38,334 nucleotides of DNA from Desulfobacula sp. (GCF_021107415.1 NZ_JAIOSW010000014.1:1-38334); one strand, 5' to 3'. Shown: positions 8,209 through 16,409, numbered from the stretch's first letter. Numbers and translations are program-made. Notes: a model not told the origin generated them from the sequence alone.

Positions 8209-8424
8209 CTAAGGATATCTACTATTTTCAGCATAAAAACCACCGACTTCGTTCATGACAATTCGAGCATCACCAATTGATTGGGTATTAAACGACCTTG
8301 CGCGATACTTTGTGAACTGGGGCACAGCAATCGCTGCAAGGATACCAATGATTGCAATAACAATCATGAGCTCAATCAAAGTAAAACCTTTCTGATTTCT
8401 TCTTTGTTTTAGCCAATTAAACAT
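8209..8424 (-). CDS. pilA: Short type IV pilin, PilA-N
   Basis: 71-residue prepilin. A 13-residue leader ending in Lys-Gly is followed by [20 protein letters not shown], with Phe1, Glu5 and Pro22 of mature type IV pilins. The mature protein is only 58 residues and lacks the globular head of classical pilins, so the stop at AENSRYP looks natural, not a truncation: the same length and ending occur in the Geobacter short pilin. Aromatics lie at mature positions 1, 24, 27, 32, 50, 51 and 57. A very strong GGAGGTGG site precedes the ATG and a sigma54-type promoter lies about 65 bp upstream. The adjacent exported protein is the likely head domain partner. Confidence 0.93.
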   Translation of the reverse strand: MFNWLKQRRNQKGFTLIELMIVIAIIGILAAIAVPQFTKYRARSFNTQSIGDARIVMNEVGGFYAENSRYP

Positions 8425-8488
8425 TTTCCACCTCCATGTTATTTGTTAATATAATTCTTGTTTTAAGACTGTCTTGCAAATCCTATAT

Positions 8489-8505
8489 TTCAAAAACAAT
8501 GCCAG
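8489..8505 (-). promoter_or_regulatory. Sigma54-type promoter of pilA
   Basis: On the minus strand the element reads CTGGCATTGTTTTTGAA. It fits the sigma54 pattern TGGCAC-N5-TTGC at every key base except the last C of -12 (A here); the GG pair and the G of -12 have the correct spacing. Transcription would start near 8478, leaving a leader of about 55 bases before the pilA ATG. PilR-dependent sigma54 promoters are the rule for pilA in proteobacteria, and both rpoN and a PilR-like gene are in this window. Confidence 0.72.
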
Positions 8506-8734
8506 CCGTATTAAAAATTTTAAAAAACATAGAATACCCTGATATAACAATCTTTTTCATCTCTTTATAAAAAAAATACGGTTTTTGTTTCCACGAAGAA
8601 CCAACTAAATTACAAACAATTTTTGAAATCTTTTACCAAAAATTGTCATGAGGACAATAAATATCTCTGAGATTATTTTTTTAACAAATGTTTTTAATTT
8701 TTTTTATAAATAATGTCTTTTCATCTAAAGATAT
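8506..8734. other. AT-rich divergent intergenic region between pilA and the polymer island
   Basis: Together with the pilA leader this makes a gap of 310 bp between divergent genes. It is very rich in A and T runs. No open frame, tRNA or clear hairpin was seen. It should hold the activator binding sites for the pilA promoter and an unrecognised promoter for the rightward UbiA-family gene. Confidence 0.5.
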
Positions 8735-8794
8735 ATGGTGATATATTCCTTTATCTTATTGAAAGCGCTGACAACAACAGGAAACTTTAATAAA

Positions 8795-9679
8795 ATGACC
8801 GGGGATAGAACTAACATCATCTTATTTTATAAAAACTATATTAAATTGATACGGCCATACCAGTGGATCAAAAATCTTCTTTTATTTTCCCCCCTGTTTT
8901 TTTCCGGCGACCTTGTGAATGAAAGTATTTTTATTACCTGCTTAGGTGCTCTTGTTTTCAGCCTTGTTTCAGGATTGGGATATATTGTTAATGACTGGGT
9001 AGACAAAGAAAATGATCAATTTCATCCTGAAAAACAAAACCGCCCCTTTTGTGCCAGGACTGTTTCAGGAAAAAGCGCACTGGTTCTTTCAGCAGGTTTG
9101 ATTGCCCTTATTATATTAATATCCACATTTTCCCATTTCCCTTCATTGTTCATGATTTATCTTCTGGCCTATTTGCTTCTCACCTTCAGTTATAGTTTAT
9201 ACTTCAAATCTGTTGTTATCCTTGAAATTTTTGTTATTGCTGTCGGTTTTGTATTGCGAGTGCTTGCCGGAGGAGCAGTCTGTAATGTCGCAATATCAAG
9301 CTGGCTGTTTTTAACTGTTTTTTTCATTGCCATGATGATTTCCATTGCCAAACGCTTAAACGAACTCAAGCAACTTGGGAAAGATACGGCTCATCTTCAT
9401 CGAAAAAGTCAGACCGGATATTCTTTGACCTACCTTAACAGCATGCTGTGGGCATGTGGAAGCGTAACCCTGGTTGTTTATGCCCTGTATGCAGTCGAAC
9501 ATGGCAAACTTGTAATTTTCTCCATCATACCGGCAACCTATGGTATTTTCAGATTTATTTATCTGACTGATCTTGGAAAGGGATCTGATCCGATTAAAAC
9601 CTTGTTTTCAGACAGACAACTCTTATTGACAACGTCAATCTTTTTGCTGTTTTTAACCATTGTTATTTATAGTTCATGA
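8795..9679 (+). CDS. UbiA-family prenyltransferase, DPPR-synthase-like
   Basis: About 294 residues and eight to nine membrane segments. The first Asp-rich motif reads NDWVDKENDQFHPEKQNRP; the HPxKxxRP tail is the mark of the decaprenyl-phosphate phosphoribosyltransferase branch of UbiA, which moves phosphoribose from PRPP onto a polyprenyl phosphate. The second acidic motif is probably around YLTDLGKGSDPIKTLF. The start at 8795 has AGGA upstream and places the first helix normally; an in-frame ATG at 8735 would add 20 residues. The next gene overlaps by four bases (ATGA). A lipid-linked pentose donor for a surface glycan is the likely product; a quinone-type prenyltransferase is less likely. 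Confidence 0.8.
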   Translation: MTGDRTNIILFYKNYIKLIRPYQWIKNLLLFSPLFFSGDLVNESIFITCLGALVFSLVSGLGYIVNDWVDKENDQFHPEKQNRPFCARTVSGKSALVLSAGLIALIILISTFSHFPSLFMIYLLAYLLLTFSYSLYFKSVVILEIFVIAVGFVLRVLAGGAVCNVAISSWLFLTVFFIAMMISIAKRLNELKQLGKDTAHLHRKSQTGYSLTYLNSMLWACGSVTLVVYALYAVEHGKLVIFSIIPATYGIFRFIYLTDLGKGSDPIKTLFSDRQLLLTTSIFLLFLTIVIYSS

Positions 9680-10758
9680 TGAGCACCATCAAAACCATAA
9701 AACGAATTGATCAAATCATTGGCCCGGTTTTATTAAAATTATTTCCCAAAGCAGTTATGGCCAAATCCAAAACCATTTCGTTAAAAAAAATTCTGATTAT
9801 ACGACCCGGAGGAATGGGGGATGCCCTTTTGCTGCTCCCAATTCTTAAGGAAATCTCCTCCTCATTTCATGTAAGGATTGACATTCTATGTGAACCAAGA
9901 AATGAAAGTATATTTAAAAGTGTTACCTTTCTTAATCAGGTATTTTCATATAAAAATTTTAAGTCCATGCTGTATGTTTTCCAAAAACACTATGATGCTG
10001 TATTTGATACTGAACAATCACATTTCCTGTCAGCTATTATTGCAAGACTTGTCCGTGCAGATACCAAGGTCGGTTTCAAAACCAAGGGCCGTGAGAAAAT
10101 GTATAACAAGGCCATAGCATACAGCCATCATATCTATGAAGCAAAGATGTTCTGGGAACTTTTTTCAACCGTATTTAGCCTTGGAAAACCCTTTCATTTT
10201 AACTTTCCTTATTTTATTCCTCCAAGACATAATCAGTCCCTGTCATTCAAAGAAGAAAAGGTCATCTGTCTATTCCCGGGAGCAACAATAGATGAACGGC
10301 TATGGCCTGAAAAAAGATGGGCCAACGTCATAGACTGGATCGCAAATAAAAATCTTTTACCAATTCTGATTGGTGGGTCAAAGGAATATAACCAATGCAA
10401 AAAAATCATGGGGTATTGTAAGACGGACACAGGGATAAATCTATGCTCCAGTCTTTCAATCCTTGACACAGCTACATTGTTTAACCAAACAAAATTATTG
10501 ATCAGTACGGATTCCGGGATCCTTCATCTGGGAGTATTGTGCAATGTTCCGACGATATCACTTTTTGGTGCCGGGATTGCAGACAAATGGGCTCCCCAGG
10601 GCAAACAACATTTTGTCATCAATAAAATGCTGCCCTGTGGCCCATGTACGCTTTATGGCACAACCCCAAAATGTCAAAGAAACAAACAATGCATGATGCA
10701 GATTAAAAGTATAGATGTTATTGTCGCAATAAAAAAAATAATTATGGAAAATGTTTGA
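9676..10758 (+). CDS. Glycosyltransferase family 9 (heptosyltransferase-like)
   Basis: 360-residue GT-B enzyme of the ADP-heptose:LPS heptosyltransferase family. The N-terminal domain opens with ILIIRPGGMGDALLLLPIL, the typical IRxxxxGD acceptor-side loop. The C-terminal domain has FPGATIDERLWPEKRWANV and the nucleotide-sugar site STDSGILHLGVLCNVPTISL, then a Cys-rich end (MLPCGPCTLYG, PKCQRNKQC) also common in the family. The true sugar may be heptose or another one. It is coupled by ATGA to the UbiA-family gene and may extend the glycan begun by it. Its last 17 bases overlap tail to tail with the CDP-alcohol phosphatidyltransferase gene. Confidence 0.85.
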   Translation: MMSTIKTIKRIDQIIGPVLLKLFPKAVMAKSKTISLKKILIIRPGGMGDALLLLPILKEISSSFHVRIDILCEPRNESIFKSVTFLNQVFSYKNFKSMLYVFQKHYDAVFDTEQSHFLSAIIARLVRADTKVGFKTKGREKMYNKAIAYSHHIYEAKMFWELFSTVFSLGKPFHFNFPYFIPPRHNQSLSFKEEKVICLFPGATIDERLWPEKRWANVIDWIANKNLLPILIGGSKEYNQCKKIMGYCKTDTGINLCSSLSILDTATLFNQTKLLISTDSGILHLGVLCNVPTISLFGAGIADKWAPQGKQHFVINKMLPCGPCTLYGTTPKCQRNKQCMMQIKSIDVIVAIKKIIMENV

Positions 10759-11482
10759 TGTGGCTATGAACTGAAACAAATGTAGAAAAGATACTGTATA
10801 GGCAAATCACCAGAAGGAACCAAAAACCGATCTGAAGACCTGCTTTCGGAATTCCGAATAGGACTGAGAAGACAAAGACAAAAGCAGTGTAATCGGGAAA
10901 AGAGAAAAAAGATTTGATATTTCTTGAAAACCACCATTGTCTGTATCGGTTAAAAAAATTAAATATTTCTGGAGAGCTGGCAGCATCGAAGTTTTCACGT
11001 ATGGCAAAACCAGCCAAATAACTCATATAGCACTCTGATATATGCATAAAAATCATCCCGGAATACATAAATGATCCAAACAATCCATGAGAATATGATA
11101 ATGCTGTCAGAATAAAAATATCTCCCATAAGATCGGCAATATGATCAAGGTAGCGTCCAAGCTCTGTGGTTTGTTTTTTAATCCGTGCCACAGCACCATC
11201 TGCACAATCACAAACATATGCAAAAAAATAACTGATTGCACCGATAGCTAACACAGATCGACTTGTACTAAAAAAACAACTTATTGTAATCAGTCTAAAA
11301 ACTATTGAAGTAAATGTAATCTGATTGGCGGAAACCCCAGTGTTATTGACAATAAAGACGACCAGTTTTCGCGAAAATGGCTGAATAAAAGGAATGGCCC
11401 ACCATGTCTTTAATGCCATGGCATCATTTGCCTGGGATTCATCAATTTTTGGAAGAGATTTGGTCTGAATAATTTTATTCAC
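10742..11482 (-). CDS. CDP-alcohol phosphatidyltransferase family protein
   Basis: 246 residues, about six membrane segments. The family motif is intact: DCADGAVARIKKQTTELG followed by RYLDHIAD, that is D-x2-D-G-x2-A-R-x8-G-x3-D-x3-D, which binds metal and the CDP-alcohol. The enzyme moves a phospho-alcohol from CDP-alcohol onto an acceptor hydroxyl. A cytidylyltransferase gene ends 3 bp upstream, so its product (CDP-glycerol or a similar CDP-polyol) may be the donor. The acceptor could be a lipid or an exported polymer. It is distal in the wzm-wzt-stealth-tagD array, which argues for a role in surface polymer synthesis rather than in general phospholipid synthesis. Confidence 0.82.
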   Translation of the reverse strand: MNKIIQTKSLPKIDESQANDAMALKTWWAIPFIQPFSRKLVVFIVNNTGVSANQITFTSIVFRLITISCFFSTSRSVLAIGAISYFFAYVCDCADGAVARIKKQTTELGRYLDHIADLMGDIFILTALSYSHGLFGSFMYSGMIFMHISECYMSYLAGFAIRENFDAASSPEIFNFFNRYRQWWFSRNIKSFFSFPDYTAFVFVFSVLFGIPKAGLQIGFWFLLVICLYSIFSTFVSVHSHIKHFP

Positions 11483-11485
11483 AAG

Positions 11486-11884
11486 CTATTTCCCATTTGT
11501 AACTTTATTTTTTATGGCTGTACTAGAGATATCCTGAGTGCGGGGAAGGTACAACACCTTGCAATATTCCTGCAGGGAATCAAATTTTCCCTTCCAGTCA
11601 TCCCCCATCACAAATATATCCACATTGTGTTGACGAATATCATCTCTTTTCTGCTCCCAGTTCTTTTCAGGAATCACTAAGTCTACATACCGTATTGCTT
11701 GGAGAAGTTCTTTTCGAAGTTCATATCCCATAAAGGAACTCTTGTGTTTTTCTGCATTAAACTCATCAGTTGAAAGACCTACTATCAAATAATTCCCAAG
11801 TGTCTTTGCACGCTTGAGCAGCCTGATATGACCCACATGCAACAGGTCAAAAGTTCCATATGTTATCACTATTTTTTTTTTCAT
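11486..11884 (-). CDS. tagD: Glycerol-3-phosphate cytidylyltransferase-like protein (TagD family)
   Basis: 132 residues, standard for TagD. It carries the nucleotidyltransferase motifs YGTFDLLHVGHIRLLKRAK (HxGH) and PRTQDISSTAIK (RTxxISST). TagD makes CDP-glycerol from CTP and glycerol 3-phosphate; close relatives make other CDP-polyols or ADP-heptose, so the substrate is not fixed by sequence alone. The ATG overlaps the stop of the Stealth gene by four bases and the CDP-alcohol phosphatidyltransferase gene follows after 3 bp. The pair suggests polyol-phosphate decoration or priming of the exported polysaccharide. Confidence 0.87.
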   Translation of the reverse strand: MKKKIVITYGTFDLLHVGHIRLLKRAKTLGNYLIVGLSTDEFNAEKHKSSFMGYELRKELLQAIRYVDLVIPEKNWEQKRDDIRQHNVDIFVMGDDWKGKFDSLQEYCKVLYLPRTQDISSTAIKNKVTNGK

Positions 11885-13389
11885 TTTTCAAACTCGGCTT
11901 TATATGGATAAATTTTGTTGAAGAGTATATCCAGTAATTTATCTATTTTGTCAGAGGGAAGATAAGAACTGTCACCTGTATCATTTATGCAAAAAGATTT
12001 ATATTTACCCGAAAATCTAATATAATTTAAAATTGATAGGAAATGTCTTGACCCGATGTCCGCATAAAGATAGGGAAGTTCGTCCTTTTGTGCTTTCCCT
12101 GCCAGAAGAGCATAATGGTGATAAAAAGAAGCTGGCAGAGAATAATCAGATTTGCTTCTAAATTTTGTTGATGAAGTTTTTGTAAACTCGTTGAACTTTG
12201 AACAAATCTCTTTTATTAGAGGCTTATTTTGCGGGTATGGCATGTGCTTTAATTTATTTGTAACCTTCACATAAAAATGCGTTTCCAGTAACTTTTGACC
12301 ATTAATAGCAGCCGTATCCACTGGCAATAAATCAAGGCCGATATTTTCAACAGGTATGCGTTGGGATGAAAAAAAAACTTTTGTGTTGCCATTTGGCAAT
12401 TCAAAAAAATCACTGGGATTAACCCGCCTTCTTAAAAAAAAATCATCATTCATATATATATAATGATCACTTAACCCCATTATTCTATGAAGATGCATTT
12501 CAATGGCATGGGAGTTAAATGTTGGCAAATGGGTTAAATCATCAAATATATCCGTGTGATCTACGATAATTATTTTTTTATTTTTTATATCAAGCCATTT
12601 GGGAATCTGCCCATCGGTAACAATAAATATTTTTCGAATAAACGGGGCATAATATTCCACACTTCTAAGGCTGAAAAGTAATTCATCTCTATTTTTAAAA
12701 CGAGACGAAGAAAAGGAAGTGACGTGGTGAGAATTGTCATTTGATAATAATCTAAGGCATGCTTCTTTCTTCTCAAGCCATTCAGGATCACTATCATCAA
12801 CCCAGGTATAAACCATGTCAATATCAAACTGACATTCATCAACCTCAGTATTCTTGTTATTATCCAAAACCCAAACTTTATTAATATATCCATATCGTTT
12901 TCTTGCAAGTTTATTTTCCGGAATAAAGTATGAACCATTATCCTTAACCGATAGTATTTGTATGGGAAAATCATTTTCCCACAACACACATCCCCAGCCT
13001 TTAGAAAGCCTTAGCCGTATAAAAATACCTGATTTGTTAATACGCACGCAACACTTATAAAATAGATATTGTATCTGCAAAAAATCTATAAAGTTTAATT
13101 TTCCCACAACCAGAATTATATTGTCATGTTTATAAATATAATGGTGTGCATTTCGATTCGTTTGGAAATAGCATAGGCACTTATCAATCAGGCCATCCCG
13201 AATTTTATAAATTTCATTGAATTCATTAATATTATTATAACTGAGGCCTAAACTATTATACAAAACACTCCATAATTTGAGAAGAGCTCCTCTTATCATA
13301 AGGAAAAGATAAATATAGGCTTTTTTTTCCAATCCTACACTGATTAATAAATTGACCTGATCAACAATATTTTTAAAAAATTTACTCAT
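11881..13389 (-). CDS. Stealth-family capsular polysaccharide phosphotransferase
   Basis: 502 residues with all the Stealth regions in order: CR1 DIDMVYTWVDDSDPEW (about residue 189), CR2 from SSSRFKNRDELLFSLRSVEY through FIVTDGQIPKW to HYIYMNDDFFLRRRVNPSDF (about 228-330), CR3 around residues 395-440 with YPQNKPLIKEI and SLPASFYHHYAL, and a short CR4 near FCINDTGDSSYL. Stealth proteins move hexose-1-phosphate from UDP-hexose to build phosphodiester-linked capsules; the fold is related to GNPTAB. The 185 residues before CR1 are unassigned and low in GC. The gene starts 1 bp after the Wzt stop and overlaps tagD by ATGA, so it belongs to the same transcript. Confidence 0.9.
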   Translation of the reverse strand: MSKFFKNIVDQVNLLISVGLEKKAYIYLFLMIRGALLKLWSVLYNSLGLSYNNINEFNEIYKIRDGLIDKCLCYFQTNRNAHHYIYKHDNIILVVGKLNFIDFLQIQYLFYKCCVRINKSGIFIRLRLSKGWGCVLWENDFPIQILSVKDNGSYFIPENKLARKRYGYINKVWVLDNNKNTEVDECQFDIDMVYTWVDDSDPEWLEKKEACLRLLSNDNSHHVTSFSSSRFKNRDELLFSLRSVEYYAPFIRKIFIVTDGQIPKWLDIKNKKIIIVDHTDIFDDLTHLPTFNSHAIEMHLHRIMGLSDHYIYMNDDFFLRRRVNPSDFFELPNGNTKVFFSSQRIPVENIGLDLLPVDTAAINGQKLLETHFYVKVTNKLKHMPYPQNKPLIKEICSKFNEFTKTSSTKFRSKSDYSLPASFYHHYALLAGKAQKDELPYLYADIGSRHFLSILNYIRFSGKYKSFCINDTGDSSYLPSDKIDKLLDILFNKIYPYKAEFEK

Positions 13390-13390
13390 A

Positions 13391-14101
13391 TTAATTATTT
13401 TGAGTAGTACCTTTACAGATATAAATAATTCGATCAGTCATATCAGTTAATGTTTTTTTATCATGGGATACAATTAAAAGTGTTTTGCTTGCATCAGACA
13501 ATTCTTTAATAGATTCCAAAGATTTTTTTTTAAAATTCTCATCACCCACAGCAAGTATCTCATCAAACAGGAAGATATCAGCATCACTATGAATGGCCAC
13601 TGAAAATCCCAAGCGCAGTCTCATGCCGGATGAATATTTTTTTACGGGTGTTAAAATAAAATCGCTCAGTTCAGAATATTCAACGATTTGATCCATTTTT
13701 GCTCTTATTTCACCAATGGTCATGCCGAGAATGGCACCATTCATATATATATTTTCAAGGCCGTTCAGATCAGGATGAAACCCTGCACCCAGCTCAATTA
13801 GAGGAGCGGTGCGACCATGAACATTAATATTACCGCTTGTAGGTGATATAACATTTGCAATCAGCTTCAAAAGAGTACTCTTTCCTGACCCGTTGGGTCC
13901 ATAAAGCCCAATACTTTCACCTTTTTTTATAGAAAATGAAATTGAGTCCAGAGCCCAGAATTCATCTTTTCTCAAGATTTTTTTTTCTTTTTTTGGAAAA
14001 AAATAATCCATGATATTTTCCCGTAATGTGCCATATTGTTTTGAGCTTTTTGAGAATTTTTTACTCACATTATTAAAGCTTATGGCTATATCAGATGACA
14101 T
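13391..14101 (-). CDS. Polysaccharide ABC exporter ATPase (Wzt/KpsT/TagH-like)
   Basis: 236 residues starting at MSSDIAISFNNVSKKF. An upstream in-frame start at 14176 would lie deep inside the permease gene and add a stretch not typical of the family, so 14101 is preferred; it overlaps the permease end by 11 bp. Walker A is GPNGSGKST, the signature YSSGMRLRLGFSVAI, and Walker B reads IFLFDEILAVGD, the wording usual in capsule and O-antigen exporters. There is no C-terminal carbohydrate-binding domain, so it resembles KpsT or TagH rather than long O9a-type Wzt proteins. The partner permease lies directly upstream. Confidence 0.9.
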   Translation of the reverse strand: MSSDIAISFNNVSKKFSKSSKQYGTLRENIMDYFFPKKEKKILRKDEFWALDSISFSIKKGESIGLYGPNGSGKSTLLKLIANVISPTSGNINVHGRTAPLIELGAGFHPDLNGLENIYMNGAILGMTIGEIRAKMDQIVEYSELSDFILTPVKKYSSGMRLRLGFSVAIHSDADIFLFDEILAVGDENFKKKSLESIKELSDASKTLLIVSHDKKTLTDMTDRIIYICKGTTQNN

Positions 14102-14885
14102 CTGCAAAAGACCTTTCCAGATAAATAAAACACCTATAACAGAAAATAAAAAAACAAACGATAAATACAGTTTCAATGGAAAACTGCCAGATCACAACCC
14201 CTCTTCCCTCTATTAACACTCTTCTAAGATTTTCAACAATATATGTCAGGGGGTTTAAAAAAAGTATCAATTTGATTTTTATCGGCAGAGGATCAATTGA
14301 GTAAAAAACCGGCGTTGCAAAAAACCACAGCCTTAATAAAAAACCAGAAGCCAATTTTACATCCCTGTAATATACGTTTATCATAGCAAGCATCAGCCCC
14401 ATAGCTGCTGTAAATAACAATAATAAAAAAAATAATGGGATGGCCCACAACATGTTAAGGGATAAAGGTATTTTGTAAACCATCAGTAATATGGCAAGCA
14501 GGGAAAGAGAAACCATAAAATCGGCTAAAAACACCATAACTCTTGAAAAAATGATCAATTCCCTTGGAAAATAAATCTTTGTAATTAAATTTCTATGGGC
14601 AATCAAAGAAGTGATGGAAGCAGAGATGGATGAAGAAAAAAAAGTCCATGGAACAAGTCCTGAATAATAAAATAATACCTTTGGATGTCCATTGGTTTCA
14701 ATATTCAAGATAACACCAAAAACAAGGACAAAAAGAAACATCATGCTCAAAGGTTGAATCAGTGCCCATAGCACACCTATGGTAGTCTGTTTATACCTGA
14801 TCAATAGCTCCCGCCAGATAAAAATAAAAAATAAATCTTTATAGCTGTATAAACGATCAAACATTTTTGTGCCTATAGCCAACAT
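14091..14885 (-). CDS. Polysaccharide ABC exporter permease (Wzm/KpsM/TagG-like)
   Basis: 264 residues, six membrane segments, ABC-2 type. The cytoplasmic start FDRLYSYKDLFFIFIWREL, then LLIRYKQTTIGVLWALIQPL and the late YIVENLRRVLIEG are standard signatures of capsule, O-antigen and teichoic acid exporters. Together with the following ATPase it should move an undecaprenyl- or lipid-linked polymer across the inner membrane. The first 23 residues have a diverged second copy upstream at 16320-16409 on the same strand, on the far side of the DUF4143 gene. No outer-membrane export genes are in the window. Confidence 0.92.
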   Translation of the reverse strand: MLAIGTKMFDRLYSYKDLFFIFIWRELLIRYKQTTIGVLWALIQPLSMMFLFVLVFGVILNIETNGHPKVLFYYSGLVPWTFFSSSISASITSLIAHRNLITKIYFPRELIIFSRVMVFLADFMVSLSLLAILLMVYKIPLSLNMLWAIPLFFLLLLFTAAMGLMLAMINVYYRDVKLASGFLLRLWFFATPVFYSIDPLPIKIKLILFLNPLTYIVENLRRVLIEGRGVVIWQFSIETVFIVCFFIFCYRCFIYLERSFADVI

Positions 14886-14989
14886 TTTGTTTCTCTATTT
14901 TATTTTTTAAAAACAAACCCTTTCAAACCCAAGGGATATAATAAAATTTTTCATGGTGTTTATAGCATTTGAATCCTTAAAAAAAAAGT

Positions 14990-16129
14990 TTAAGGAAATT
15001 TAAGTTCCTTCAAAAACGTCTCCACGGGAAGTACTCTTACTCCATTTTTTTTATAATCTTTTGTGCCTTGGTGTACCTGGTAAAAATCAGGTATATGCGT
15101 CCGTTCTTTAAAATAAAAAATAGCAGGGTTGATACTTTTTTCTCCGGTTTTGCATTCTACTGCAAACTCAGGAACACCTTCTTTTAATACAACAAAATCA
15201 ATTTCCCGTTTATCAGTATCCCTGAGAAAACGAAGTTCCATGGAAAAACCTTCTGTATCTTCAATAAAATTGCAATACTTCAAAAGATGTGAGGCAATAA
15301 AATTTTCAAATCTTGGACCGGAATCGGGCAGGAGAGACCAGTCCCATAAATATAATTTCTGTTCTTTTTTAACTGCACGTATTTTTGGAGGGCCATATGG
15401 TGGGATTCGAAAGCAATAATACATTCTTTCAAATATTTTCAACCATCTTTCAACAGTTTCGTGTGCAACCTGAAGTATCTCTTTGATATTTTTTACAGAC
15501 AAAGGTGCTCCAACCCTGTTAGGAAGCTCCTGGGCAAGCAATTCAAGCATGCTGATCTCTTTTATGTTTTCAAGAGCTCTGATATCTTCATAAATAACTC
15601 GCTGGAGTCTCTCTCTCTGCCATCTTCTCCAAAATTTTTCCTCTGCCTTTAATAGTGGTTCAGGAAAACCTCCAAATTTTAATAACACTTTAAAATCTTT
15701 TTTACCAGGGTCAGGATTCAACTCTGTAAGGGAAAACGGATGCAAACGGTAATAATGATATCTCCCCTGCAGGGAGTCTCCTCCTTTTCTATAATAATCC
15801 AGCCTTGCCGAGCCAGTAATAATAAATGATACCTCAGATTTGTTTGTATCATAAAAACCTTTTACAAGGTTTCGCCACCTGGCATATTTATGTATTTCAT
15901 CAAGAACAATATTTTTTTCATTTGATGGCAATTCGCCTTTTAACAATGAGGCTCTTATTGAAATATCGTCCCAGTTCAGGTATGCGGGATGGCTTTCGAT
16001 TGGTTTTGGTAAAAACGTCAGAGCAAAGGTGGTTTTTCCCACCTGTCTCGGACCACCAATAAAAACCATTCTGGTTTTAAGGTCATTCTCAACCGGAATT
16101 TTAATATATCTCTGTCTAAACTTTGTCAT
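14990..16129 (-). CDS. AAA ATPase with DUF4143 domain
   Basis: 379 residues. Walker A is GGPRQVGKTT (residues 25-34), Walker B IVLDEIHKYARW, sensor region FIITGSARLDYY and then GRYHYYRLHPFSLTEL, all typical of the AAA_14 plus DUF4143 family. The C-terminal DUF4143 part has REIDFVVLKEGVPEFAVECK, a D-x(n)-ExK pattern of the PD-(D/E)xK nuclease fold. These proteins are scattered, often horizontally acquired and of unknown role. Here it sits on the same strand between the complete wzm and a truncated wzm copy, unlike any neighbour in function, so insertion into the polymer locus is likely. Confidence 0.85.
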   Translation of the reverse strand: MTKFRQRYIKIPVENDLKTRMVFIGGPRQVGKTTFALTFLPKPIESHPAYLNWDDISIRASLLKGELPSNEKNIVLDEIHKYARWRNLVKGFYDTNKSEVSFIITGSARLDYYRKGGDSLQGRYHYYRLHPFSLTELNPDPGKKDFKVLLKFGGFPEPLLKAEEKFWRRWQRERLQRVIYEDIRALENIKEISMLELLAQELPNRVGAPLSVKNIKEILQVAHETVERWLKIFERMYYCFRIPPYGPPKIRAVKKEQKLYLWDWSLLPDSGPRFENFIASHLLKYCNFIEDTEGFSMELRFLRDTDKREIDFVVLKEGVPEFAVECKTGEKSINPAIFYFKERTHIPDFYQVHQGTKDYKKNGVRVLPVETFLKELKFP

Positions 16130-16319
16130 AGTATAATAGACTTAACACGATTTTAATCATGAGTAAAGTAGAGTGCATGCTATTTTTATATGTTATACCA
16201 CTTTGCAAACCTTGGGAAGCGTAGAATGAATAAAAACGAAGATATTGCTCAAGCAGATAGTCATATTTCATTATCAAATCTTTAAAATATCGATTAAATT
16301 TCATTTTATTAACTATATT

Positions 16320-16409
16320 TCAGCAAAAAAGACGTGAGCTAAAAAAAATATAAAATAGATCCTTGTATTCTTTTAACCTGTTAAACATTTTTGTATCTAT
16401 ATTTAACAT
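16320..16409 (-). pseudogene. Truncated second copy of the wzm permease start
   Basis: A 29-codon frame on the minus strand begins MLNIDTKMFNRLKEYKDLFY and continues IFF before it degenerates and stops. The complete permease 1.5 kb away begins MLAIGTKMFDRLYSYKDLFF. Sixteen of the first 23 residues agree, far beyond chance, while nothing like the membrane domain follows in any frame except a possible short frameshifted LLKY. It is therefore the 5' remnant of an ABC-2 polysaccharide permease. It lies directly upstream of the DUF4143 gene and about 90 bp downstream of a minus-strand sigma54-like element. Confidence 0.78.

Noticed and set aside
8209..8424. pilA read as a truncated or frameshifted pilin gene
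   Set aside because: Length and ending match the Geobacter short pilin, the next gene supplies a separate head-like protein, and no pilin head sequence follows the stop in another frame.
14974..14996. Hairpin TCCTTAA/TTAAGGA at the end of the DUF4143 gene as a terminator
   Set aside because: The stem is only about 7-8 bp of A/T-rich pairs and the T run lies in the loop on the coding strand, so the evidence is weak.
16116..16304. 62-codon minus-strand frame between the wzm remnant and the DUF4143 gene
   Set aside because: Overlaps the DUF4143 start, has no ribosome site or recognisable domain, and lies in AT-rich DNA where such frames arise by chance.
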